The notes under the pieces are model-generated. The model saw only the letters and a program-made list of their open reading frames with translations. It had not been told where the DNA came from and made no database searches. Made by a program: the position numbers and the translations under genes. 21,910 nucleotides of DNA from CAZALT01 sp964485515 (GTDB taxonomy: Bacteria > Actinomycetota > Acidimicrobiia > Acidimicrobiales > Acidimicrobilacustridaceae), in assembly GCA_964485515.1 (NCBI GenBank), contig CAZALT010000044.1:1-21910 (forward strand). The letters run 5' to 3'. Shown here one piece after another: positions 1-7,566 of the stretch. Numbering within the stretch: position 1 is the stretch's first letter; the number at the start of each line of letters is the position of its first letter.

Positions 1-2404
1 CCCCGTTGGCTCGGGCCTCAGCGACGAAGCGGGTGAGAGCTGAGTCGAGCTCGTAGTGGAGAACGTGCCAGAACTCGCGGGGAAGGAGGTCGCTCGGACG
101 CAGCTCCTCCAGTCGTCGGAATGCCCAGCTGGTGAGGTTCGCTGGGTCACCGAGGATGTCGAGTGCTCCTGGTCCGCGCTCCACAAGTGGGCGGAGCGGG
201 CGCGTCGCGCTCCCGTCTTCCGCCAGAGACCGGGTTGCGCCCTGGTAGTAGGCGACGTAGTCGTGGTCCAACGCAACGGACACGGGGAAGGCACGATCGC
301 GCTGGGGCATGATGGCCTCTTGGACCTTCAACACCGTGCGCAGGGCTGAGTTGTCGGGAACGTCGAGGCTTTCCACGACGTAGCGGTGGACCTCTTCATA
401 GAACAGGTGCCAGGACACCGGGGGTATCGGAAAGTAATCGAAGTACCGGAGAGCCCATGTGATCAACGGGAACGCGGCTGGGTCCCGATCGGACCGTTCG
501 ATGAGATCGTCGATCACCTCGATCGCTGGCAGGCCCTCATCCCATTGGAGCCAGCGCAGAAGGTGTCGCAGCAGGCCGAAGTGCTCGAACACCCGGACTC
601 CCATGCGCAGCTGCCGCATGCGTTGGTGCTCTGCTCGGTCGAACGTCGCCGTCGAGACGACGATGCCTTCGGCATCGGTGGTGATGCGATGCTCTGCCCG
701 GTACTTCGGATCGTTCATCGGGGCGTTGGGGAGCATCTGGAGCATCCAGGCGCGGACTGTCACCTCATGGTCGATCGCCCACTGCAGATCCGCTTTGAAC
801 GATGTCGTCGTCTGGCCTGGGAGACCGAGGACGAAGTCGCACATGATCGGCAGGCCGAGGCCGCGAAAGGTGGCGCAGAGCTGGTCGTACTGCTCAGGTG
901 CGATGTTTGAGCGGTTGATGGTCTCGAGCGTGGCCTCGTCGCGTGTCTGGAGTGCCAGGGATGAGATGGTGGCGACGCCGGCCTCGAAGAGGGTTTCGAG
1001 GATCTCTGTCAAGTGGCGCGTGGTGTTCTTCGCCGTGTTGATGCCCAGGTTGGCCGGGACTCCGGTCTCACGCCGGAGCTCGGCGACGTAGGCGGCGATC
1101 TCGATGTCGCGAGGCAAGATCCCGACGTTCGCATCTGCGAGCATCCACAGAGGTACCCGGCGATCCGCCAACCAGCGCATCTCTGCTTTGACCCGGTCGA
1201 GATCGAACTTGCGGATGCGCGACTTCGTCGCCGATCCCCAGTCGCAGAAGGTGCACCCGTAGGGGCACCCGCGGTTCGTTTCGACCACGACGGCACCCTC
1301 GAACGCAGGGTCCCAGCTCACGGCGTGGAGGTCGTCGAACTCACCGGTCAGGTACGGCGAAGGGAGGCTGTCGAGCTCTGCTCGTCGCCCCCGGTCCGGC
1401 GTTCGCACCACGAAGCCGTCCGCTCCAAGGTAGGCGACCCCATCGATCTGGTCGAGATGCTGGAACATCCCCCAGACATCGTCAGAAGCGAGCGCGCTCA
1501 AGATCTCAACAGCCGTGTCCTCTCCTTCGCCGATCACGGCGATGTCGACGGATGGCCTGTGTAGGAACTCCGCCAGGTCGTCGTCGTACTTGGGAGTGTC
1601 GGGTCCTCCGTGGACGGTGACGACTGCTGGGTTGTGTGCCTTCGCCCAAGTCGAAAGATCGTGGTTCTGGGCGCTCGTCCACATGTAGTTGCTGCAGAGC
1701 AGGACCGCTGGGCCTCGGTGGTGTTCGAGCAGGATCCGAGCCTCGTCGATGGTAACCGGCGGCCGAATGTCGAAGTGGTCGTTGAGCACCCCTCCTTGCC
1801 AGATGCGCGCAAGGGCGGTGATGAGGCCGAGCGCCAGGGGTGGGCCAGACGTGGGCACGTAGGCCGGTAGCACCGGAATGCGGTCGGAGGCGAGCTGTGC
1901 CCACTCCCCATCCGGCCGGACGAAGCTCGACGGCCACACCTGGGCCTCGGCCGCGGTCGCGACGGACGGGTCGTGGCCCTGGTCGTCGCTGCCCCACTCC
2001 ACCAGGCCAGCCGATTGCAGCGCAGCGAGTGCGCCGGCAGCGGTCGGCCCATGGGCTACGAGAACGTCTGACGCGGCCTGTGGTGCCTTGAGTGTGTCGA
2101 GCACCTCGAGCTCACAGGACGTGAGCCATCGGAGCGCGCTGGTGGGCCGGTCGAACGCCCAGAGCCTTCCGTCGGTGACCAACAGGGCGATCGGCCCGAT
2201 CGGCGAAACGACGCCGCTCGCAGCCGATGTCGGTGCCGGTACCGGCGGCGGCGGCCCCGGGTCGGCCAGAACCGCGAGCGCGGACCGATTGATGTCTCGA
2301 GGGTCGCGTTCGTCGATACGGCAGAGCGACCAGCGCCCGCGCTCTCGAACGACGATGGCGGCTCGATGCCAGTCGTCCTCAGCGGCATCATCGATCAACA
2401 GCAC
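1..2404 (-). CDS. B12-binding-type radical SAM enzyme, C-terminus cut by window edge
   Basis: The reading frame is open from a GTG at 2404 to the left edge (801 codons read, no stop), so the C-terminus lies outside the window. An in-frame TAG at 2422-2420 limits the start, and a purine-rich run (AGAG followed by eight G) acts as ribosome site. Three parts are visible. Residues about 76-137 look like a small winged-helix unit. Residues about 185-310 resemble a cobalamin-binding fold, with GGPDTPKYDDD and a DIAVIGEGEDTAVEIL segment. The radical SAM core has the 4Fe-4S motif CPYGCTFCDWG, with Cys380, Cys384 and Cys387, followed by a long helical tail. Radical SAM enzymes with B12-like N-termini commonly methylate or rearrange unactivated carbons. 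Neighbours suggest tailoring of a glycan, acyl group or peptide; the substrate is unknown. The family call is firm, the reaction is not. Confidence 0.9.
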   Translation of the reverse strand, partial: MLLIDDAAEDDWHRAAIVVRERGRWSLCRIDERDPRDINRSALAVLADPGPPPPVPAPTSAASGVVSPIGPIALLVTDGRLWAFDRPTSALRWLTSCELEVLDTLKAPQAASDVLVAHGPTAAGALAALQSAGLVEWGSDDQGHDPSVATAAEAQVWPSSFVRPDGEWAQLASDRIPVLPAYVPTSGPPLALGLITALARIWQGGVLNDHFDIRPPVTIDEARILLEHHRGPAVLLCSNYMWTSAQNHDLSTWAKAHNPAVVTVHGGPDTPKYDDDLAEFLHRPSVDIAVIGEGEDTAVEILSALASDDVWGMFQHLDQIDGVAYLGADGFVVRTPDRGRRAELDSLPSPYLTGEFDDLHAVSWDPAFEGAVVVETNRGCPYGCTFCDWGSATKSRIRKFDLDRVKAEMRWLADRRVPLWMLADANVGILPRDIEIAAYVAELRRETGVPANLGINTAKNTTRHLTEILETLFEAGVATISSLALQTRDEATLETINRSNIAPEQYDQLCATFRGLGLPIMCDFVLGLPGQTTTSFKADLQWAIDHEVTVRAWMLQMLPNAPMNDPKYRAEHRITTDAEGIVVSTATFDRAEHQRMRQLRMGVRVFEHFGLLRHLLRWLQWDEGLPAIEVIDDLIERSDRDPAAFPLITWALRYFDYFPIPPVSWHLFYEEVHRYVVESLDVPDNSALRTVLKVQEAIMPQRDRAFPVSVALDHDYVAYYQGATRSLAEDGSATRPLRPLVERGPGALDILGDPANLTSWAFRRLEELRPSDLLPREFWHVLHYELDSALTRFVAEARANG

Positions 2405-2432
2405 TGCGCCCCCCCCTCTCTAGGTTCGATCG

Positions 2433-2438
2433 ATGCTA
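2433..2438 (-). promoter_or_regulatory. possible -10 box (TAGCAT) for the 2404 radical SAM gene
   Basis: On the minus strand TAGCAT fits the actinobacterial TANNNT pattern. It would start a transcript near 2426, giving a leader of about 22 nt that holds the purine-rich ribosome site. No convincing -35 is seen. A perfect palindrome ACCGGCCGGT (2438-2447) abuts the box and could be an operator. The rest of the 122-bp gap to the oxygenase gene shows nothing recognisable. Confidence 0.3.
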
Positions 2439-2526
2439 CCGGCCGGTGGTGGAGGCGGGAACTGGGCTTGGGTGTTCTGCGGACTGCGCCTATCCAAAGC
2501 GGCTCGAACGACTCCCACCGGCGAAC

Positions 2527-3228
2527 TCAGCCCCCGAACCGCCCGATTGGTGCCCCGTCGCGGAGCACGATGAAGTGCGGCGCCTCGACCGATGGGTCGT
2601 CAGCAGCGAGGGGAAGGAACTCGGCCACATAGGCCCAGCGGTCCTCTTGTGTCTCGTTTGGCGTCGTCGCGTGAGGGAGCAGCGAGGAGAAGGCGATGAC
2701 ATCTCCTGGGTCGGCGTCGATGGCCACCACCGTCACGGGGGGATCGACGACCTCGACGTGCGAGCCCACCCAATGGTGGTCCCGGTGACCGCGATGGGCA
2801 CCCGGCTCCACGAGCAGGCCGCCACGCTCGGCTGAGGCGGGGGTGAGGGCGACCCAGATCTGGAGGTGTTGGTGCGGGAGCTGCGTGTACCCGTTGTCTT
2901 GGTGCCAGGGAAAGGTGGCCGACCCTGGGCCTTTGCACACGGCCTGGTCCCACCGGCACCATGCGTCCGGGCCGACGAGGGCGGCGACGAGCGCGAGGAT
3001 CCTCGGGTCGGAGAGGAAGCGGCGGACCGCAGGAGATCGTCGATACGCATTGCTCGTGAACAGCATCGTGCCCAGCGAGAGCTCGTTGACCTCAGTGGAC
3101 TCGATCGAGTGCTGCAGCACCTCGAGGAGGTGCGTTGCTTCGACCGGGGAGAAGAGGCCGCGCAGCAGGATGTACCCGTCGCGCCGGTAGCGATCGGCGT
3201 CGATGGCCACGTGCTGGTCGACGCCCAT
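2527..3228 (-). CDS. PhyH-family Fe(II)/2-oxoglutarate dioxygenase
   Basis: This is a phytanoyl-CoA dioxygenase-like protein of 233 residues from the ATG at 3228. That start is chosen because GGGAAGG lies 6 nt upstream and the protein then begins just before the usual YRRDGYILLRG opening of the family. An in-frame ATG at 3267 would add 13 residues without a good ribosome site. Counting from 3267, the iron ligands are His122 and Asp124 (in WHQDNGY) and His199 (LPHATTPN), and Arg210 is placed to hold 2-oxoglutarate; all are present, so the enzyme should be active. PhyH enzymes hydroxylate or halogenate small molecules, fatty acyl groups, or substrates held on carrier proteins. It is divergent from the A-T-TE gene 68 bp away, so a carrier-bound or released acyl group is a reasonable substrate guess. 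It lies upstream of the 2404 radical SAM gene on the same strand. Confidence 0.9.
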   Translation of the reverse strand: MGVDQHVAIDADRYRRDGYILLRGLFSPVEATHLLEVLQHSIESTEVNELSLGTMLFTSNAYRRSPAVRRFLSDPRILALVAALVGPDAWCRWDQAVCKGPGSATFPWHQDNGYTQLPHQHLQIWVALTPASAERGGLLVEPGAHRGHRDHHWVGSHVEVVDPPVTVVAIDADPGDVIAFSSLLPHATTPNETQEDRWAYVAEFLPLAADDPSVEAPHFIVLRDGAPIGRFGG

Positions 3229-3281
3229 GTGCTGCCTTCCCACGAACCGACGCGCCCTCGTCGACATCGCCGATGGTGCTC

Positions 3282-3287
3282 TATCAT
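3282..3287 (+). promoter_or_regulatory. possible -10 box (TATCAT) for the A-T-TE gene
   Basis: TATCAT fits TANNNT and ends 9 nt before the ATG at 3297, so the transcript would have almost no leader; no ribosome site precedes this ATG. A weak -35-like TCGACA (3261-3266) lies 15 nt upstream. The 68-bp space must also hold the promoter of the divergent oxygenase gene. Confidence 0.4.
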
Positions 3288-3296
3288 CGCCTGATC

Positions 3297-6017
3297 ATGG
3301 GACAACACGCAACGGTGGACGGAAGCACCGGAGGGGCGGCGGATCGACGCACCGTTCCCGTCGCCGATCCGTCCTGGGCACCCCTGGCCGAAGACTTCGC
3401 CGAGAGCACGCTGACGCGGCGACTCGAGCAGGTGGCGCAGCGTGACCCCGCTGCGCTTGCCGTCACCGGGGAGGAAGGCGAGCTCACGTACGGCGCGCTC
3501 GATGCCGCCGCGAACCGCGTCGCCAACGCCCTTCGGGCGCAGACGTCGACGCTTGGGCATCCCGTTGCCCTGCTGCTGGCTCACGACGTCCCGCTCGTGG
3601 CGTCCATCTTCGGAGTCTTGAAGGCGGGCGGCATCGTGCTGGTGCTGGACCCCCTCGCCCCCGCTGACGTGTCAGCTGCGGTGCTCGCCGACGCCGGTCC
3701 CGTCGCCGTGCTCACCGATGAGGCCCACGCCGAGTCGGCCTCCCAGTTGGCGGGTCGGTTGCCGCTGGTCCGCTTCGAAGACACCGCCACGGTCTCGTCA
3801 GAGCGGCCGCCGCTCGGGACGGGACCAGGCTCACCCGCCATGCTCGCCTACTCATCGGGCACCACCGGAGGGGCCAAGGCGGCCGTGTTGTCGCATCGGG
3901 CCCTGCTCCACTTGGCCCGTGGCGCGTCGGACGAGCTTCGGCTCACCTCCCGCGACCGGTTGCCGATGCTGTTCCCCGTCTCGATGGCGGTGGCGGCGTA
4001 CCCGATGCTCCTGCCCTTGTTGGTCGGTGGGTCGCTGCACGTCCGCGACGTGCGCTCGGTGGGGCTTGCTGGCTTCCACCAATGGCTTGCGGACGAGGCG
4101 ATCACGGTGCTGTACCTATCGCCGACGGTTGCTCGCTTCCTGGGCCAGGTTCCCTCCGAGGTGACGGACCTGTCGCTGCGGCTCGTGGTCTTGGGCGGTG
4201 AACGGGTGGACGGCGACGCGGTGGCCATCGTCCGGGCCACGGTTGGCGACGGCCCGGTCATCGCCAACGGCTACGGGACCACCGAGACCGGCGTGCTGAC
4301 CTTCTACGTCATCGGCGACGACGAGGAGTTCGGTCCGGCGGGCGTCCCGATCGGCCACCCGATCGTGGGAACGAAGCTCGTCGTGCAGGCTGACGATGGC
4401 ACCGAGTGCGAGCCGGGGCAGGTCGGGGAGTTGCTGGTGCAGAGCCGGTACCTCGCCAGCGGCTACTGGAACCGGCCTGACCTCGACGCGCTCGTGTTCA
4501 CCAAGATCGAGGGCGGGGATCAGGTGGTCTACCGCACCGGCGACCTCGTGGTCCTCGGCGAGAACGCAGACCTGGCCCTTGTCGGCCGCAGCGACAGCGA
4601 GGTGAAGGTCAGCGGTCACCGGGTGATCCCCGGCGAAGTGGAACAGGCGATGCTCGCCTTGCCCGAGGTTGCCGATGCCGTGGTCGATGCTCGTCCGGAT
4701 CCGATGAGCACCAACCAGTTGATCGCCTGGGTGGTGCCTGCGGACGGCGCCGACATCCCAGCGATCCGCCGAGCGGCCGAGACGGCGATGCGAGCGCCGT
4801 GGGTGCCCGCCCGGATCGTCCTCTTGGACCAGCTGCCGTTGCTGCCGAACGGCAAGCTCGACCGTCGAGCACTGCCGGCGCCGCCAGATGACACATCAGC
4901 GGGCGGCCGGGTGCCTCGCAACGAGGTCGAACTGGCGATCGCGAGGATCTGGCAGCGCATCCTCGATGTCGACGCGGTTGCGCCCGAGGCCGATCTGAGC
5001 GATCTGGGTGCGCAGTCGTTGGACATGGCATGGGCACTGGTGCGCATCGAGGAAGACCTGGGGACCCGCGTCCCCATGGGCGAGGTGACACACGTCCGGT
5101 CGGTCGCCGACCTCGCCGAGGTGGTCGCCCACATCCGGACGGCCGGCGGCTCGAACGCTGGCCTGATCCAGGTTCAGACGGGGTCCGATCAGCGGCCGCC
5201 GCTCTTCATGGTGCACGATCTCCACGGTTCCGCCTTCGGCCTTCGCCACCTTGCACCTCACCTGGGTGAAGATCAGACCCTGTGGGGTTTCGAGTCGCCC
5301 TACCTGGAGGGTCCGGTCCCGCCGTTCCGCTCGCTCGAAACGCTCGCGCTCCGCTACGTCACCGATCTGCGTCGGATCCAGCCTTCGGGCCCGTACCACC
5401 TTGCGGGTTACTCGTTCGGCGGTGTCCTCGCCTTCGAGATCGCTCGACAGCTCGTCGAAGCCGGCGAAGAGGTGCCTCTGCTGGTGGTCGTCGACGTCGG
5501 CCCCGGCTACCGCGGGCGCCACTACGATCCGCGAAAGGTCCTGGACAAGCCCTGGCTCCAGGTTCCGATGCCGGATGAGGATTCGTCACTGCTCGATGAA
5601 GCTCGCTGGTACGCCCGTCTGGCTCGCAGATCACCCATCGACGCCGCGCTCAGCTTCACCAATCGAACGGGTCTCGATCGGTGGACGGATTCACTCGTGT
5701 TCCAACGGGACCTCCGCCAGACCGGGACGATCGCTGCGGGCCATCGGCTCTGGTTCGCCTGGCGGAAGCACTGGGAGCTCGCTCGTCGGTATGAGTGGGA
5801 GGGCCGTCACTATCCGGGTCCGCTGACGCTCGTCTGGGCCGACGAGTCCGCCGCGACGGATGGCACCATGGGTTGGGGTGCGGTGGTCGATGGCGGGGTG
5901 GACATCGTCCACGTTCCCGTACCCCATGAGCGCTTCCTGCTCCCCGATGGTGCCCCGGCCCTTGGGGCGGCGATCCGGGCGGCGATGGATCGCTCGATCA
6001 CCGTGGCGGGAGACTGA
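3297..6017 (+). CDS. NRPS-like adenylation - carrier - thioesterase protein (A-T-TE)
   Basis: This 906-residue protein has no condensation domain. The adenylation domain (about 30-520) shows A3 SSGTTGGAK (about 184), A5 NGYGTTE (about 323), A7 YRTGD (about 411), A8 GRSDSEVKVSGHR (about 430) and A10 LPNGKLDRRAL with its Lys (about 516). The carrier domain has DLGAQSL with Ser574 as the phosphopantetheine site; the usual LGGxS is LGAQS. The thioesterase has GYSFGG (Ser706), Asp733 in VVVDVGP and His877 in VPHERF, a complete triad. At A4, where amino-acid-activating domains read FDxS, this protein reads FPVS (Pro227), so the Asp that binds an alpha-amino group appears missing. It probably activates one carboxylic acid, holds it as a thioester, then releases, dimerises or transfers it. 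The start could also be the in-frame ATG at 3273; 3297 is preferred because a TATCAT box sits just upstream. Confidence 0.92.
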   Translation: MGQHATVDGSTGGAADRRTVPVADPSWAPLAEDFAESTLTRRLEQVAQRDPAALAVTGEEGELTYGALDAAANRVANALRAQTSTLGHPVALLLAHDVPLVASIFGVLKAGGIVLVLDPLAPADVSAAVLADAGPVAVLTDEAHAESASQLAGRLPLVRFEDTATVSSERPPLGTGPGSPAMLAYSSGTTGGAKAAVLSHRALLHLARGASDELRLTSRDRLPMLFPVSMAVAAYPMLLPLLVGGSLHVRDVRSVGLAGFHQWLADEAITVLYLSPTVARFLGQVPSEVTDLSLRLVVLGGERVDGDAVAIVRATVGDGPVIANGYGTTETGVLTFYVIGDDEEFGPAGVPIGHPIVGTKLVVQADDGTECEPGQVGELLVQSRYLASGYWNRPDLDALVFTKIEGGDQVVYRTGDLVVLGENADLALVGRSDSEVKVSGHRVIPGEVEQAMLALPEVADAVVDARPDPMSTNQLIAWVVPADGADIPAIRRAAETAMRAPWVPARIVLLDQLPLLPNGKLDRRALPAPPDDTSAGGRVPRNEVELAIARIWQRILDVDAVAPEADLSDLGAQSLDMAWALVRIEEDLGTRVPMGEVTHVRSVADLAEVVAHIRTAGGSNAGLIQVQTGSDQRPPLFMVHDLHGSAFGLRHLAPHLGEDQTLWGFESPYLEGPVPPFRSLETLALRYVTDLRRIQPSGPYHLAGYSFGGVLAFEIARQLVEAGEEVPLLVVVDVGPGYRGRHYDPRKVLDKPWLQVPMPDEDSSLLDEARWYARLARRSPIDAALSFTNRTGLDRWTDSLVFQRDLRQTGTIAAGHRLWFAWRKHWELARRYEWEGRHYPGPLTLVWADESAATDGTMGWGAVVDGGVDIVHVPVPHERFLLPDGAPALGAAIRAAMDRSITVAGD

Positions 6018-6023
6018 TCTGGT

Positions 6024-7508
6024 GTGTCGGGCGGTGAGCTGAGCGTCCCGTCGCCGGTTCTTCGGGCGGATGTCGCGTGTCGGGCGCCATGGACCGCGTT
6101 GCACTTCGATCAGCACGGCTGGGTCACCGCCTGCACGGCCAACAAGCGCGATGCGCTCGGAAACGTGGCCACCACCACGCTGGGGGAGATCTGGAACGGT
6201 CTTGCCGCCCAGACGTTCCGTGCCGCGTTCGACGGCGGAGCGCTGGCGGAGGGTTGCGACCTGTGCGCCTGGCAGCGCTCCCATGGCGGTGACCCAGCCA
6301 TGTACGCGCGCCTCTACGACGGCGGGGATGCCGCTCCCGATCTGGTCGGGCCGGTACACGTCGAGTTCGCCATGTCGAACCGGTGCAACCTGGCGTGCGA
6401 GATGTGCAACGGAGCGCTCTCATCGACGATTCGTCAACGCCGCGACGCGCTGCCGCCCCTCCCGGCTGCGTACCCAGACCGCTTCTACGAAGAGCTGCGC
6501 ACGTACACGCCGACGATCGCCCGGGCCAAGTTCTTGGGCGGCGAACCGTTCCTCGCCTCCGAGAACTTCCGCATCTGGGAGAACTGGGCGGAAGATGGCG
6601 CTGCGGTCTCGTGCCACGTGACGACGAACGGGACGATCTGGAACCGCCGGGTCGAATCGATCCTCGACATCCTGCCCATGTCGTTCGCCGTATCGCTCGA
6701 TGGAGCGACCGCGGCGACCGTCGAGCGGATCCGTGCTGGCGCGGACTTCTCGACGGTGATGGCGAACATCGATCGGTTCCTGGCCCACGCCGACGCAAAC
6801 GGCACCGATGTCTCGCTGACCTACTGCCTGATGCTCGACAACTGGCGGGAGCTACCAGATTTCCTCCTGCTCGCCGACGAGCTGGGGGCCGGAGCCTTCG
6901 TCAACACCGTTCTGAGCCCGTTCCGGCTCAGCGTCTACCAGCTTCCGGCGAGCGAGCTCGCTGAGCTGGTTCGCACCCTCGAGGCCGAGAGCTACCGGCT
7001 CGAGGGGCTTCGTCGGAACCGGGACGTCTGGACGGACCAGCTCACCCGCCTGCGCGCCGCCATCGGCGGACCGGCCATGACCGTGGAGACCCCGGTCCAC
7101 TTCCCCTCGCTCGATCCGCCGCCGCTCGAGGCGGCCTCGGCTCCTGACGGTGCCGCCCAGACGGAGGCGGCCCTGCGCGCCTGGTCCCCCGTGGAGCCCG
7201 CGAGGTTCGAGGTTGCGGCCGACGGCGTGATCATCGCCATCGAGCCAGGCCACCTCGAGCCGCTCTCGGTCGATCGCCTCCTCGGTGCCGGCATCGATGA
7301 GCTCTTCATCTGGCTCCACGCCGCCTTCGGGCGGCCTGACGCATCCGCGTACCTGCGCCATGAGCCGGACCTGGGTGACCGCCTGCTGCGGTTCGCCGAT
7401 GCGGCCGGAGCCACCGAGGTCAGGGTGCTGAGCGAGCGCCGTGGAGACCGAGCGCGGTGGTTGCTGGCCACGCGACGAGACGGCCAGGAGCGCGTCGGCG
7501 TCACCTGA
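6024..7508 (+). CDS. radical SAM protein with N-terminal twitch/SPASM-like domain
   Basis: This 494-residue protein starts at a GTG 6 bp after the A-T-TE stop, with GGCGGGAGA upstream, so the two genes are very likely cotranscribed. Residues about 19-85 form a cysteine-bearing domain (Cys19, Cys37, then Cys78-x2-Cys81, with an IWN segment between) as in twitch-domain radical SAM proteins, where the auxiliary cluster domain precedes the core. The core begins SNRCNLACEMC with Cys121, Cys125 and Cys128, followed by a FLGGEPF segment and VSLDGA. A tail of roughly 130 residues after about 360 is unlike the core and I do not recognise it. Proteins of this layout often sit in surface-polysaccharide loci, but their reactions are mostly unknown. 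Pairing with the A-T-TE gene suggests that it makes or alters the same acyl group. Confidence 0.88.
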   Translation: MSGGELSVPSPVLRADVACRAPWTALHFDQHGWVTACTANKRDALGNVATTTLGEIWNGLAAQTFRAAFDGGALAEGCDLCAWQRSHGGDPAMYARLYDGGDAAPDLVGPVHVEFAMSNRCNLACEMCNGALSSTIRQRRDALPPLPAAYPDRFYEELRTYTPTIARAKFLGGEPFLASENFRIWENWAEDGAAVSCHVTTNGTIWNRRVESILDILPMSFAVSLDGATAATVERIRAGADFSTVMANIDRFLAHADANGTDVSLTYCLMLDNWRELPDFLLLADELGAGAFVNTVLSPFRLSVYQLPASELAELVRTLEAESYRLEGLRRNRDVWTDQLTRLRAAIGGPAMTVETPVHFPSLDPPPLEAASAPDGAAQTEAALRAWSPVEPARFEVAADGVIIAIEPGHLEPLSVDRLLGAGIDELFIWLHAAFGRPDASAYLRHEPDLGDRLLRFADAAGATEVRVLSERRGDRARWLLATRRDGQERVGVT

Positions 7509-7566
7509 TCGCCGAGCACGCTCCGCCGCGATCCCTTGCTCCCGATCTGACCCGGCCGGCAGTCAG
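7507..7566. terminator. inverted repeats between convergent genes
   Basis: The 54-bp space between two convergent genes holds two inverted repeats: GATCGC/GCGATC (7507-7512 with 7528-7533), and CTGAC/GTCAG (7547-7551 with 7562-7566) around a self-complementary CCGGCCGG. Each overlaps a stop codon. No U-tract is present, so termination here is only suggested by position. Confidence 0.3.

Noticed and set aside
2405..2526. Search for a precursor peptide gene between the oxygenase and the radical SAM gene
   Set aside because: I see no short frame with a ribosome site and a leader/core pattern, so a peptide natural product system is not supported from within the window.
3135..3296. Upstream ATG extending the A-T-TE protein by 54 residues
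   Set aside because: The added part is Arg-rich, overlaps the divergent oxygenase gene and has no family support. A TATCAT box lies just before the ATG at 3297.
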